DNA of 64,000 bases from Cinclus cinclus (Eukaryota > Chordata > Aves > Passeriformes > Cinclidae). The position numbers and the translations under genes are program-made. Positions 22,227 to 36,200 of the stretch are shown piece by piece. The stretch's first letter is position 1, and every line of letters begins with the position of its first letter. Location of the stretch: assembly GCF_963662255.1 (NCBI RefSeq), contig NW_026912062.1, positions 744,001 to 808,000 on the forward strand, read 5' to 3'. The notes under the pieces were generated by a model that made no database searches, was not told where the DNA came from, and saw nothing but the letters and a program-made list of their open reading frames with translations.

Positions 22227-23586
22227 AAAAATTCCATAAGGACGAGGATTTCTCCCAGACCAAAGCTGCCCCCTCCTCCAAACCTGGCTGCCATCGGAGG
22301 CCCAAACGCGCCCTACAAAATGACACCTGCCAAGTGGGCTCTTGAGTTTGGCTTCTTGGGGAAAAGTGACTCCTTTCAAAACCAACTTGCCTGCGTCCCG
22401 TCCCGGGCTTTTGCTACAAAAATTCCATAAGGACGAGGATTCCTCCCAGACCAAAGCTGCCCCCTCCTCCAAACCTGGCTGCCATCGGAGGCCCAAATGC
22501 GCCCTACAAAATGACACCTGCCAAGTGGGCTCTTGAGTTTGGCTTCTTGGGGGAAAGTGCCTCCTTTCAAAGCCAACTTGCCTGCGGCCCGTCCTGGGCT
22601 TGTGCCTACAAAAATTCCATAAGGACGAGGATTTCTCCCAGAACAAAGCTGCCCCCTCCTCCAAACCTGGCTGCCATCGGAGGCCCAAACGCGCCCTACA
22701 AAATGACATCTGCCAAGTGGGCTCTTGAGTTTGGGTTCTTGGGGAAAAGTGCTTCCTTTCGGAGCCAAAATGCCTAACTTGCCTGCGGCCCGTCCTGGGC
22801 TTTTGAGTACAAAAATTCCAGAAGGATGAGGATTTCTCCCAGACCAAAGCTGCCCCCTCCTCCAAACCTGGCTGCCATCGGAGGCCCAAACGCGCCCTAC
22901 AAAATGACATCTGCCAAGTGGGCTCTTGAGTTTGGGTTCTTGGGGAAAAGTGCTTCCTTTCGGAGCCAAAATCCCTAACTTGCCTGCGGCCCGTCCTGGG
23001 CTTTTGAGTACAAAAATTCCAGAAGGATGAGGATTTCTCCCAGACCAAAGCTGCCCCCTCCTGCAAACCTGGCTGCCATCAGAGGCCCAAACGCGCCCTA
23101 CAAAATGACATCTGCCAAGTGGGCTCTTGAGTTTGGCTTCTTGGGGAAAAGTGCCTCCTTTCGGAGTCAACTTGCCGGCGGCCCATGCAGGGCTTTTGCT
23201 ACAAAAATTCCATAAGGACGAGGATTTCTCCCAGACCAAAGCTGCCCCCTCCTCCAAACCTGGCTGCCATCGGAGGCCCAAACGTGCCCTACAAAATGAC
23301 ATCTGCCAAGTGGACCCTTGAGTTTCGCTTCTTGGGTGGAAGTGCCTCCTTTCGGAGCCAACTTGCCTGCAGCCCGTCCTGGGTTTTTGCCTCCAAAAAT
23401 TCCATAAGGACGAGGATTTCTCCCAGACCAAAGCTGCCCCCTCCTCCAAACCTGGCTGCCATCGGAGGCCCAAACGCGCCCTACAAAATGACACCTGCCA
23501 AGTGGGCTCTTGAGTTTGGCTTCTTGGGTGGAAGTACCTCCTTTCAAAGCCAACTTGCCTGCGGACCGTGCTGGGCTTTTGCCTCC
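22227..23586. repeat. HOR family A copy 6, shortened (7 monomers, 1,360 bp)
   Basis: It begins with an anchor monomer having CGTCCCGTCCCGGGC where earlier anchors have CCGTCCTGGGC; this form recurs in all anchors after 45 kb. It has two AATGCC or AATCCC type 201-bp monomers and a 191-bp unit ending GCTAC at 23012-23202. Private changes include AATCCCTAACTT near 22969, CCTCCTGCAAAC near 23059 and GTGGACCCTTGAG near 23311. It is the last anchor-bearing unit for 22 kb. Confidence 0.83.
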
Positions 23587-26500
23587 AAAAATTCCATAAG
23601 GACGAGGATTTCTCCCAGACCAAAGCTGCCCCCTCCTCCAAACCTGGCTGCCATCGGTGGCCCAAACGCGCCCTACAAAATGACATCTGCCAAGTGGGAT
23701 CCTGAGTTTGGCTTCCTGGGGGAAAGTGCCTCCTTTCAAAGCCAACTTGCCTGCAGCCCGTGCTGGGCTTTAGACTACAAAAATTCCATAAGGACGAGGA
23801 TTTCTCCCAGACCAAAGCTGCCCCCTCCTCCAAACCTGGCTGCCATCGGAGGCCCAAACGCGCCCCACAAAATGACATCTGCATTGAGGGTTCTTGAGTT
23901 TGGCTTCTTGGGGAAAAGTGCCTCCTTTCGGAGCCAACTTGCCTAACTAGGCTGCAGCCCATTCTGGGCTTTTGCCTACAAAAATTCCATAAGGACGAGG
24001 ATTTCTCCCAGACCAAAGCTGCCCCCTCCTCCAAACCTAGCTGACATCGGTGGCCCAAATGCGCCCTACAAAATGACATCTGCCAAGTGGACTCCTGAGT
24101 TTGGCTTCTTGGGGGAAAGTGCCTCCTTTCGGAGCCAACTCGCCTGCGGCCCATGCTGGGCTTTTGCCTACAAAAATTCCAGAAGGACGAGGATTTCTCC
24201 CAGACCAAAGCTGCCCCCTCCTCCAAACCTGGCTGCCATCGGAGGCCCAAACGTGCCCTACAAAATGACAACTGCCAAGTGGGCTCTTGAGTTTGGCTTC
24301 TTGGGTGGAAGTGCCTCCTTTCAAAGCCAACTTGCCTGCGGCCTGTCCTGGGCTTTTGCCTACAAAAATTCCATAAGGACGAGGATTTCTCCCAGACCAA
24401 AGCTGCCCCCTCCTCCAAACCTAGCTGCCATCGGTGGCCCAAACGCGCCCTACAAAATGACACCTGCCAAGTGGGCTCTTGAGTTTGGCTTCTTGAGGAA
24501 AAGTGCCTCCTTTCAAAGCCAACTTGCCTAACTAGCCATCAGCCCATTCTGGGCTTTTGCCTACAAAAATTCCAGAAGGACGAGGATTTCTCCCAGACCA
24601 AAGCTGCCCCCTCCTCCAAACCTAGCTGCCATCGGTGGCCCAAACGCGCCCTACAAAATGACATCTGCCAAGTGGGCTCCTGAGTTTGGCTTCTTGGGGG
24701 AAAGTGCCTCCTTTCGGAGCCAACTTGCCTGCAGCCCGTGCTGGGCTTTTGCCTACAAAAATTCCAGAAGGACGAGGATTTCTCCCAGACCAAAGCTGCC
24801 CCCTCCTCCAAACCTGGCTGCCATCGGAGGCCCAAACGCGCCCCACAAAATGACATCTGCATTGAGGGTTCTTGAGTTTGGCTTCTTGGGGAAAAGTGCC
24901 TCCTTTCGGAGCCAACTTGCCTAACTTGCCTGCGGCCCGTCCTGTGCTTTTGCTACAAAAATTCCATAAGGACGAGGATTTCTCCCAGACCAAAGCTGCC
25001 CCCTCCTCCAAACCTGGCTGCCATCGGAGGCCCAAACGTGCCCTACAAAATGACATCTGCCAAGTGGGCTCTTGAGTTTCGCTTCTTGGGTGGAAGTGCC
25101 TCCTTTCGGAGCCAACTTGCCTGCGGCCCGTCCTGGGCTTTTGCCTCCAAAAATTCCATAAGGACGAGGATTTCTCCCAGACCAAAGCTGCCCCCTCCTC
25201 CAAACCTGGCTGCCATCGGAGGCCCAAACGCGCCCTACAAAATGACATCTGCCAAGTGGGCTCTTGAGTTTGGCTTCTTGGGTGGAAGTACCTCCTTTCA
25301 AAGCCAACTTGCCTGCGGCCCGTGCTGGGCTTTTGCCTACAAAAATTCCATAAGGACGAGGATTTCTCCCAGACCAAAGCTGCCCCCTCCTCCAAACCTG
25401 GCTGCCATCGGTGGCCCAAACGCGCCCTACAAAATGACATCTGCCAAGTGGGCTCCTGAGTTTGGCTTCTTGGGGGAAAGTGCCTCCTTTCAAAGCCAAC
25501 TTGCCTGCAGCCCGTGCTGGGCTTTAGACTACAAAAATTCCATAAGGACGAGGATTTCTCCCAGACCAAAGCTGCCCCCTCCTCCAAACCTGGCTGCCAT
25601 CGGAGGCCCAAACGCGCCCCACAAAATGACATCTGCATTGAGGGTTCTTGAGTTTGGCTTCTTGGGGAAAAGTGCCTCCTTTCGGAGCCAACTTGCCTAA
25701 CTAGGCTGCAGCCTATTCTGGGCTTTTGCCTACAAAAATTCCATAAGGACGAGGATTTCTCCCAGACCAAAGCTGCCCCCTCCTCCAAACCTAGCTGACA
25801 TCGGTGGCCCAAATGCGCTCTACAAAATGACATCTGCCAAGTGGACTCCTGAGTTTGGCTTCTTGGGGGAAAGTGCCTCCTTTCGGAGCCAACTTGCCTG
25901 CGGCCCATGCAGGGCTTTTGCCTACAAAAATTCCAGAAGGACGAGGATTTCTCCCAGACCAAAGCTGCCCCCTCCTCCAAACCTGGCTGCCATCGGAGGC
26001 CCAAACGTGCCCTACAAAATGACACCTGCCAAGTGGGCTCTTGAGTTTGGCTTCTTGGGTGGAAGTGCCTCCTTTCAAAGCCAACTTGCCTGCGGCCCGT
26101 CCTGGGCTTTTGCCTACAAAAATTCCATAAGGACGAGGATTTCTCCCAGACCAAAGCTGCCCCCTCCTCCAAACCTGGCTGCCATCGGAGGTCCAAACGC
26201 GCCCCACAAAATGACATCTGCCAAGTGGGCTCTTGAGTTTGGCTTCTTGCGGAAAATGCCTCCTTTCAAAGCCAACTTGCCTAACTAGCCTGCAGCCCAT
26301 TCTGGGCTTTTGCCTACAAAAATTCCATAAGGACGAGGATTTCTCCCAGACCAAAGCTGCCCCCTCCTCCAAACCTGGCTGCCATCGGAGGCCCAAACGC
26401 GCCCCACAAAATGACACCTGCATTGAGGGTTCTTGAGTTTGGCTTCCTGGAGAAAAGTGCCTCCTTTCGGAGTCAACTTGCCTGCGGCCCATGCAGGGCT

Positions 26501-29500
26501 TTTGCCTACAAAAATTCCAGAAGGACGAGGATTTCTCCCAGACCAAAGCTGCCCCCTCCTCCAAACCTGGCTGCCATCGGAGGCCCAAACGTGCCCTACA
26601 AAATGACACCTGCCAAGTGGGCTCTTGAGTTTGGCTTCTTGGGTGGAAGTGCCTCCTTTCAAAGCCAACTTGCCTGCGGCCCGTCCTGGGCTTTTGCCTC
26701 CAAAAATTCCATAAGGACGAGGATTTCTCCCAGACCAAAGCTGCCCCCTCCTCCAAACCTGGCTGCCATCGGAGGCCCAAACGCGCCCTACAAAATGACA
26801 CCTGCCAAGTGGGCTCTTGAGTTTGGCTTCTTGCGGAAAAGTGCCTCCTTTCAAAGCCAACTTGCCTAACTAGCCTGCAGCCCATTCTGGGCTTTTGCCT
26901 ACAAAAATTCCAGAAGGACGAGGATTTCTCCCAGACCAAAGCTGCCCCCTCCTCCAAACCTAGCTGCCATCGGTGGCCCAAACGCGCCCTACAAAATGAC
27001 ATCTGCCAAGTGGGCTCCTGAGTTTGGCTTCTTGGGGGAAAGTGCCTCCTTTCGGAGCCAACTTGCCTGCAGCCCGTGCTGGGCGTTAGACTACAAAAAT
27101 TCCAGAAGGACGAGGATTTCTCCCAGACCAAAGCTGCCCCCTCCTCCAAACCTGGCTGCCATCGGAGGCCCAAACGCGCCCCACAAAATGACATCTGCAT
27201 TGAGGGTTCTTGAGTTTGGCTTCTTGGGGAAAAGTGCCTCCTTTCGGAGCCAACTTGCCTAACTTGCCTGCGGCCCGTCATGGGCTTTTGCTACAAAAAT
27301 TCCATAAGGACGAGGATTTCTCCCAGACCAAAGCTGCCCCCTCCTCCAAACCTGGCTGCCATCGGAGGTCCAAACGCGCCCTACAAAATGACGTCTGCAT
27401 TGTGGCTTCTTGAGTTTGGCTTCTTGGGGAAAAGTGTCTCCTTTCAATGCAACTTGCCTAACTTGCCTGCGGCCCATGCGGGGTTTTTGCCTACAAAAAT
27501 TCCAGAAGGACGAGGATTTCTCCCAGACCAAAGCTGCCCCCTCCTCCAAACCTGGCTGCCATCGGAGGCCCAAACGCGCCCTACAAAATGACACCTGCCA
27601 AGTGGGCTCTTGAGTTTGGCTTCTTGGGTGGAAGTACCTCCTTTCAAAGCCAACTTGCCTGCGGCCCGTCCTGGGCTTTTGCCTACAAAAATTCCATAAG
27701 GACGAGGATTTCTCCCAGACCAAAGCTGCCCCCTCCTCCAAACCTGGCTGCCATCGGAGGCCCAAACGCGCCCTACAAAATGACATCTGCCAAGTGGGCT
27801 CTTGAGTTTGGCTTCTTGGGGGAAAGTGCCTCCTTTCAAAGCCAACTTGCCTAACTAGCCTGCGGCCCGTGCTGGGCTTTAGACTACAAAAATTCCATAA
27901 GGACGAGGATTTCTCCCAGACCAAAGCTGCCCCCTCCTCCAAACCTGGCTGCCATCGGAGGCCCAAACGTGCCCTACAAAATGACAACTGCCAAGTGGGC
28001 TCTTGAGTTTGGCTTCTTGGGTGGAAGTGCCTCCTTTCAAAGCCAACTTGCCTGTGGCCCGTCCTGGGCTTTTGCCTACAAAAATTCCATAAGGACGAGG
28101 ATTTCTCCCAGACCAAAGCTGCCCCCTCCTCCAAACCTGGCTGCCATCGGAGGCCCAAACGCGCCCTACAAAATGACACCTGCCAAGTGGGCTCTTGAGT
28201 TTGGCTTCTTGAGGAAAAGTGCCTCCTTTCAAAGCCAACTTGCCTAACTAGCCAGCAGCCCATTCTGGGCTTTTGCCTACAAAAATTCCAGAAGGACGAG
28301 GATTTCTCCCAGACCAAAGCTGCCCCCTCCTCCAAACCTAGCTGCCATCGGTGGCCCAAACGCGCCCTACAAAATGACATCTGCCAAGTGGGCTCCTGAG
28401 TTTGGCTTCTTGGGGGAAAGTGCCTCCTTTCGGAGCCAACTTGCCTGCAGCCCGTGCTGGGCGTTAGACTACAAAAATTCCAGAAGGACGAGGATTTCTC
28501 CCAGACCAAAGCTGCCCCCTCCTCCAAACCTGGCTGCCATCGGAGGCCCAAACGCGCCCCACAAAATGACATCTGCATTGAGGGTTCTTGAGTTTGGCTT
28601 CTTGGGGAAAAGTGCCTCCTTTCGGAGCCAACTAGCCTAACTTGCCTGCGGCCCGTCCTGGGCTTTTGCTACAAAAATTCCATAAGGACGAGGATTTCTC
28701 CCAGACCAAAGCTGCCCCCTCCTCCAAACCTGGCTGCCATCGGAGGTCCAAACGCGCCCTACAAAATGACATCTGCCAATTGTGGCTTCTTGAGTTTGGC
28801 TTCTTGGGGAAAAGTGTCTCCTTTCAATGCAACTTGCCTAACTTGCCTGCGGCCCATGCGGGGTTTTTGCCTACAAAAATTCCAGAAGGACGAGGATTTC
28901 TCCCAGACCAAAGCTGCCCCCTCCTCCAAACCTGGCTGCCATCGGAGGCCCAAACGCGCCCCACAAAATGACATCTGCATTGAGGGTTCTTGAGTTTGGC
29001 TTCTTGGGTGGAAGTACCTCCTTTCAAAGCCAACTTGCCGGCGGCCCGTCCTGGGCTTTTGCCTACAAAAATTCCATAAGGACGAGGATTTCTCCCAGAC
29101 CAAAGCTGCCCCCTCCTCCAAACCTGGCTGCCATCGGAGGCCCAAACGCGCCCTACAAAATGACATCTGCCAAGTGGGCTCTTGAGTTTGGCTTCTTGGG
29201 GAAAAGTGCCTCCTTTCAAAGCCAACTTGCCTAACTAGCCTGCGGCCCGTGCTGGGCTTTAGACTACAAAAATTCCATAAGGACGAGGATTTCTCCCAGA
29301 CCAAAGCTGCCCCCTCCTCCAAACCTGGCTGCCATCAGAGGCCCAAACGCGCCCTACAAAATGACATCTGCCAAGTGGGCTCTTGAGTTTTGCTTCTTGG
29401 GGAAAAGTGCCTCCTTTCAAAGCCAACTTGCCTAACTTGCCTGCGGCCCGTCCTGGGCTTTTGCCTCCAAAAATTCCATAAGGACGAGGATTTCTCCCAG

Positions 29501-29660
29501 ACCAAAGCTGCCCCCTCCTCCAAACCTGGCTGCCATCGCAGGCCCAAACGCGCCCCACAAAATGACACCTGCATTGAGGGTTCTTGAGTTTGGCTTCCTG
29601 GAGAAAAGTGCCTCCTTTCGGAGTCAACTTGCCTGCGGCCCATGCAGGGCTTTTGCCTAC
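23587..29660. repeat. Intra-array segmental duplication, left copy (31 monomers, 6,074 bp)
   Basis: The 31 monomer starts from 23587 to 29469 are matched one to one by those from 33205 to 39085. The offset is 9,618 bases, falling to 9,617 and 9,616 after small indels. Rare markers shared by both copies include GCGGAAAATGCC (26253 and 35871), CTGACATCGGTGG with AAATGCGCC, GGGCGTTAGAC, and CTGCCAATTGTGG (28774 and 38391). By eye I find about ten single-base differences in the first four kilobases, for example CCTGTGCTTTT near 24942. The shared markers make common descent much more likely than chance similarity. Confidence 0.86.
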
Positions 29661-31232
29661 AAAAATTCCATAAGGACGAGGATTTCTCCCAGACCAAAGC
29701 TGCCCCCTCCTCCAAACCTGGCTGCCATCGGAGGCCCAAACGTGCCCTACAAAATGACAACTGCCAAGTGGGCTCTTGAGTTTGGCTTCTTGAGGAAAAG
29801 TGCCTCCTTTCAAAGCCAACTTGCCTAACTAGCCAGCAGCCCATTCTGGGCTTTTGCCTACAAAAATTCCAGAAGGACGAGGATTTCTCCCAGACCAAAG
29901 CTGCCCCCTCCTCCAAACCTAGCTGCCATCGGTGGCCCAAACGCGCCCTACAAAATGACATCTGCCAAGTGGGCTCCTGAGTTTGGCTTCTTGGGGGAAA
30001 GTGCCTCCTTTCGGAGCCAACTTGCCTGCAGCCCGTGCTGGGCTTTTGCCTACAAAAATTCCAGAAGGACGAGGATTTCTCCCAGACCAAAGCTGCCCCC
30101 TCCTCCAAACCTGGCTGCCATCGGAGGCCCAAACGCGCCCCACAAAATGACATCTGCATTGAGGGTTCTTGAGTTTGGCTTCTTGGGTGGAAGTACCTCC
30201 TTTCAAAGCCAACTTGCCGGCGGCCCGTCCTGGGCTTTTGCCTACAAAAATTCCATAAGGACGAGGATTTCTCCCAGACCAAAGCTGCCCCCTCCTCCAA
30301 ACCTGGCTGCCATCGGAGGCCCAAACGCGCCCTACAAAATGACATCTGCCAAGTGGGCTCTTGAGTTTGGCTTCTTGGGGAAAAGTGCCTCCTTTCAAAG
30401 CCAACTTGCCTAACTAGCCTGCGGCCCGTGCTGGGCTTTAGACTACAAAAATTCCATAAGGACGAGGATTTCTCCCAGACCAAAGCTGCCCCCTCCTCCA
30501 AACCTGGCTGCCATCAGAGGCCCAAACGCGCCCTACAAAATGACATCTGCCAAGTGGGCTCTTGAGTTTTGCTTCTTGGGGAAAAGTGCCTCCTTTCGGA
30601 GCCAACTTGCCTAACTTGCCTGCGGCCCGTCCTGGGCTTTTGCCTCCAAAAATTCCATAAGGACGAGGATTTCTCCCAGACCAAAGCTGCCCCCTCCTCC
30701 AAACCTGGCTGCCATCGCAGGCCCAAACGCGCCCCACAAAATGACACCTGCATTGAGGGTTCTTGAGTTTGGCTTCCTGGAGAAAAGTGCCTCCTTTCGG
30801 AGTCAACTTGCCTGCGGCCCATGCAGGGCTTTTGCCTACAAAAATTCCATAAGGACGAGGATTTCTCCCAGACCAAAGCTGCCCCCTCCTCCAAACCTGG
30901 CTGCCATCGGAGGCCCAAACGTGCCCTACAAAATGACAACTGCCAAGTGGGCTCTTGAGTTTGGCTTCTTGAGGAAAAGTGCCTCCTTTCAAAGCCAACT
31001 TGCCTAACTAGCCAGCAGCCCATTCTGGGCTTTTGCCTACAAAAATTCCAGAAGGACGAGGATTTCTCCCAGACCAAAGCTGCCCCCTCCTCCAAACCTA
31101 GCTGCCATCGGTGGCCCAAACGCGCCCTACAAAATGACATCTGCCAAGTGGGCTCCTGAGTTTGGCTTCTTGGGGGAAAGTGCCTCCTTTCGGAGCCAAC
31201 TTGCCTGCAGCCCGTGCTGGGCTTTTGCCTAC
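28875..31232. repeat. 1,179-bp six-monomer HOR, two tandem copies
   Basis: Monomer starts 28875, 29067, 29268, 29469, 29661 and 29862 are repeated exactly 1,179 bases later from 30054. Unit lengths are 192, 201, 201, 192, 201, 192. Shared markers are CATCGCAGGCCC (29536 and 30715), TTTTGCTTCTTGGGG and GACAACTGCC. A visible difference is CAAAGCC against CGGAGCC near 29418 and 30597. The left part of the first copy belongs to the duplicated 6-kb block. Confidence 0.85.
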
Positions 31233-33204
31233 AAAAATTCCAGAAGGACGAGGATTTCTCCCAGACCAAAGCTGCCCCCTCCTCCAAACCTGGCTGCCAT
31301 CGGTGGCCCAAACGCGCCCTACAAAATGACATCTGCCAAGTGGGCTCTTGAGTTTTGCTTCTTGGGGAAAAGTGCCTCCTTTCGGAGCCAACTTGCCTAA
31401 CTTGCCTGCGGCCCGTCCTGGGCTTTTGCCTCCAAAAATTCCATAAGGACGAGGATTTCTCCCAGACCAAAGCTGCCCCCTCCTCCAAACCTGGCTGCCA
31501 TCGGAGGCCCAAACGCGCCCCACAAAATGACACCTGCATTGAGGGTTCTTGAGTTTGGCTTCCTGGAGAAAAGTGCCTCCTTTCGGAGTCAACTTGCCTG
31601 CGGCCCATGCAGGGCTTTTGCCTACAAAAATTCCAGAAGGACGAGGATTTCTCCCAGACCAAAGCTGCCCCCTCCTCCAAACCTGGCTGCCATCGGAGGC
31701 CCAAACGTGCCCTACAAAATGACAACTGCCAAGTGGGCTCTTGAGTTTGGCTTCTTGGGTGGAAGTGCCTCCTTTCAAAGCCAACTTGCCTGTGGCCCGT
31801 CCTGGGCTTTTGCCTACAAAAATTCCATAAGGACGAGGATTTCTCCCAGACCAAAGCTGCCCCCTCCTCCAAACCTGGCTGCCATCGGAGGCCCAAACGC
31901 GCCCTACAAAATGACACCTGCCAAGTGGGCTCTTGAGTTTGGCTTCTTGAGGAAAAGTGCCTCCTTTCAAAGCCAACTTGCCTAACTAGCCAGCAGCCCA
32001 TTCTGGGCTTTTGCCTACAAAAATTCCAGAAGGACGAGGATTTCTCCCAGACCAAAGCTGCCCCCTCCTCCAAACCTAGCTGCCATCGGTGGCCCAAACG
32101 CGCCCTACAAAATGACATCTGCCAAGTGGGCTCCTGAGTTTGGCTTCTTGGGGGAAAGTGCCTCCTTTCGGAGCCAACTTGCCTGCAGCCCGTGCTGGGC
32201 GTTAGACTACAAAAATTCCAGAAAGACGAGGATTTCTCCCAGACCAAAGCTGCCCCCTCCTCCAAACCTGGCTGCCATCGGAGGTCCAAACGCGCCCCAC
32301 AAAATGACATCTGCATTGAGGGTTCTTGAGTTTGGCTTCTTGGGGAAAAGTGCCTCCTTTCGGAGCCAACTTGCCTAACTTGCCTGCTGCCCGTCCTGGG
32401 CTTTTGCTACAAAAATTCCATAAGGACGAGGATTTCTCCCAGACCAAAGCTGCCCCCTCCTCCAAACCTGGCTGCCATCGGAGGTCCAAACGCGCCCTAC
32501 AAAATGACATCTGCATTGTGGCTTCTTGAGTTTGGCTTCTTGGGGAAAAGTGTCTCCTTTCAATGCAACTTGCCTAACTTGCCTGCGGCCCATGCGGGGT
32601 TTTTGCCTACAAAAATTCCAGAAGGACGAGGATTTCTCCCAGACCAAAGCTGCCCCCTCCTCCAAACCTGGCTGCCATCGGAGGCCCAAACGCGCCCTAC
32701 AAAATGACACCTGCCAAGTGGGCTCTTGAGTTTGGCTTCTTGGGTGGAAGTACCTCCTTTCAAAGCCAACTTGCCTGCGGCCCGTCCTGGGCTTTTGCCT
32801 ACAAAAATTCCATAAGGACGAGGATTTCTCCCAGACCAAAGCTGCCCCCTCCTCCAAACCTGGCTGCCATCGGAGGCCCAAACGCGCCCTACAAAATGAC
32901 ATCTGCCAAGTGGGCTCTTGAGTTTGGCTTCTTGGGGAAAAGTGCCTCCTTTCAAAGCCAACTTGCCTAACTAGCCTGCCGCCCGTGCTGGGCTTTAGAC
33001 TACAAAAATTCCATAAGGACGAGGATTTCTCCCAGACCAAAGCTGCCCCCTCCTCCAAACCTGGCTGCCATCAGAGGCCCAAACGCGCCCTACAAAATGA
33101 CATCTGCCAAGTGGGTTCTTGAGTTTGGCTTCTTGGGGAAAAGTGCCTCCTTTCAAAGCCAACTTGCCTAACTTGCCTGCGGCCCGTCCTGGGCTTTTGC
33201 CTCC
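29661..33204. repeat. Spacer between the two 6-kb duplicates (18 monomers, 3,544 bp)
   Basis: It holds the rest of the 1,179-bp tandem pair, then monomers from 31434 onward that match 39469-41239 at an offset of 8,035 bases. GAGGAAAAGTGCC with TAACTAGCCAGCAGCCC is frequent here, as is GACAACTGCC. No anchor monomer is present. One W monomer is at 32411-32610. Confidence 0.82.
31434..33204. repeat. 1.77-kb repeated segment, left copy (pairs with 39469-41239)
   Basis: Nine monomer starts (31434, 31626, 31818, 32019, 32211, 32411, 32611, 32803, 33004) recur at +8,035. Both copies carry GACAACTGCC, CTGTGGCCCGTCC, GAGGAAAAG, CCAGCAGCCC, GGGCGTTAGAC and CTGCTGCCCGTCC before the W monomer. The last unit diverges (GTGGGTTCTTGAG near 33113 against GTGGGCTCTTGAG), so the true edge is probably within it. 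Confidence 0.8.
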
Positions 33205-36200
33205 AAAAATTCCATAAGGACGAGGATTTCTCCCAGACCAAAGCTGCCCCCTCCTCCAAACCTGGCTGCCATCGGAGGCCCAAACGCGCCCTACAAAATG
33301 ACATCTGCCAAGTGGGATCCTGAGTTTGGCTTCCTGGGGGAAAGTGCCTCCTTTCAAAGCCAACTTGCCTGCAGCCCGTGCTGGGCTTTAGACTACAAAA
33401 ATTCCATAAGGACGAGGATTTCTCCCAGACCAAAGCTGCCCCCTCCTCCAAACCTGGCTGCCATCGGAGGCCCAAACGCGCCCCACAAAATGACATCTGC
33501 ATTGAGGGTTCTTGAGTTTGGCTTCTTGGGGAAAAGTGCCTCCTTTCGGAGCCAACTTGCCTAACTAGGCTGCAGCCCATTCTGGGCTTTTGCCTACAAA
33601 AATTCCATAAGGACGAGGATTTCTCCCAGACCAAAGCTGCCCCCTCCTCCAAACCTAGCTGACATCGGTGGCCCAAATGCGCCCTACAAAATGACATCTG
33701 CCAAGTGGACTCCTGAGTTTGGCTTCTTGGGGGAAAGTGCCTCCTTTCGGAGCCAACTCGCCTGCGGCCCATGCTGGGCTTTTGCCTACAAAAATTCCAG
33801 AAGGACGAGGATTTCTCCCAGACCAAAGCTGCCCCCTCCTCCAAACCTGGCTGCCATCGGAGGCCCAAACGTGCCCTACAAAATGACAACTGCCAAGTGG
33901 GCTCTTGAGTTTGGCTTCTTGTGTGGAAGTGCCTCCTTTCAAAGCCAACTTGCCTGCGGCCTGTCCTGGGCTTTTGCCTACAAAAATTCCATAAGGACGA
34001 GGATTTCTCCCAGACCAAAGCTGCCCCCTCCTCCAAACCTAGCTGCCATCGGTGGCCCAAACGCGCCCTACAAAATGACACCTGCCAAGTGGGCTCTTGA
34101 GTTTGGCTTCTTGAGGAAAAGTGCCTCCTTTCAAAGCCAACTTGCCTAACTAGCCATCAGCCCATTCTGGGCTTTTGCCTACAAAAATTCCAGAAGGACG
34201 AGGATTTCTCCCAGACCAAAGCTGCCCCCTCCTCCAAACCTAGCTGCCATCGGTGGCCCAAACGCGCCCTACAAAATGACATCTGCCAAGTGGGCTCCTG
34301 AGTTTGGCTTCTTGGGGGAAAGTGCCTCCTTTCGGAGCCAACTTGCCTGCAGCCCGTGCTGGGCTTTTGCCTACAAAAATTCCAGAAGGACGAGGATTTC
34401 TCCCAGACCAAAGCTGCCCCCTCCTCCAAACCTGGCTGCCATCGGAGGCCCAAACGCGCCCCACAAAATGACATCTGCATTGAGGGTTCTTGAGTTTGGC
34501 TTCTTGGGGAAAAGTGCCTCCTTTCGGAGCCAACTTGCCTAACTTGCCTGCGGCCCGTCCTGGGCTTTTGCTACAAAAATTCCATAAGGACGAGGATTTC
34601 TCCCAGACCAAAGCTGCCCCCTCCTCCAAACCTGGCTGCCATCGGAGGCCCAAACGTGCCCTACAAAATGACATCTGCCAAGTGGGCTCTTGAGTTTCGC
34701 TTCTTGGGTGGAAGTGCCTCCTTTCGGAGCCAACTTGCCTGCGGCCCGTCCTGGGCTTTTGCCTCCAAAAATTCAATAAGGACGAGGATTTCTCCCAGAC
34801 CAAAGCTGCCCCCTCCTCCAAACCTGGCTGCCATCGGAGGCCCAAACGCGCCCTACAAAATGACATCTGCCAAGTGGGCTCTTGAGTTTGGCTTCTTGGG
34901 TGGAAGTACCTCCTTTCAAAGCCAACTTGCCTGCGGCCCGTGCTGGGCTTTTGCCTACAAAAATTCCATAAGGACGAGGATTTCTCCCAGACCAAAGCTG
35001 CCCCCTCCTCCAAACCTGGCTGCCATCGGTGGCCCAAACGCGCCCTACAAAATGACATCTGCCAAGTGGGCTCCTGAGTTTGGCTTCTTGGGGGAAAGTG
35101 CCTCCTTTCAAAGCCAACTTGCCTGCAGCCCGTGCTGGGCTTTAGACTACAAAAATTCCATAAGGACGAGGATTTCTCCCAGACCAAAGCTGCCCCCTCC
35201 TCCAAACCTGGCTGACATCGGAGGCCCAAACGCGCCCCACAAAATGACATCTGCATTGAGGGTTCTTGAGTTTGGCTTCTTGGGGAAAAGTGCCTCCTTT
35301 CGGAGCCAACTTGCCTAACTAGGCTGCAGCCTATTCTGGGCTTTTGCCTACAAAAATTCCATAAGGACGAGGATTTCTCCCAGACCAAAGCTGCCCCCTC
35401 CTCCAAACCTAGCTGACATCGGTGGCCCAAATGCGCTCTACAAAATGACATCTGCCAAGTGGACTCCTGAGTTTGGCTTCTTGGGGGAAAGTGCCTCCTT
35501 TCGGAGCCAACTTGCCTGCGGCCCATGCAGGGCTTTTGCCTACAAAAATTCCAGAAGGACGAGGATTTCTCCCAGACCAAAGCTGCCCCCTCCTCCAAAC
35601 CTGGCTGCCATCGGAGGCCCAAACGTGCCCTACAAAATGACACCTGCCAAGTGGGCTCTTGAGTTTGGCTTCTTGGGTGGAAGTGCCTCCTTTCAAAGCC
35701 AACTTGCCTGCGGCCCGTCCTGGGCTTTTGCCTACAAAAATTCCATAAGGACGAGGATTTCTCCCAGACCAAAGCTGCCCCCTCCTCCAAACCTGGCTGC
35801 CATCGGAGGTCCAAACGCGCCCCACAAAATGACATCTGCCAAGTGGGCTCTTGAGTTTGGCTTCTTGCGGAAAATGCCTCCTTTCAAAGCCAACTTGCCT
35901 AACTAGCCTGCAGCCCATTCTGGGCTTTTGCCTACAAAAATTCCATAAGGACGAGGATTTCTCCCAGACCAAAGCTGCCCCCTCCTCCAAACCTGGCTGC
36001 CATCGGAGGCCCAAACGCGCCCCACAAAATGACACCTGCATTGAGGGTTCTTGAGTTTGGCTTCCTGGAGAAAAGTGCCTCCTTTCGGAGTCAACTTGCC
36101 TGCGGCCCATGCAGGGCTTTTGCCTACAAAAATTCCAGAAGGACGAGGATTTCTCCCAGACCAAAGCTGCCCCCTCCTCCAAACCTGGCTGCCATCGGAG

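Noticed and set aside
26253..26267. Short indels such as GCGGAAAATGCC as frameshifts in a gene
   Set aside because: They are length variants of a non-coding repeat; the same indel recurs at 35871 because the block was duplicated.
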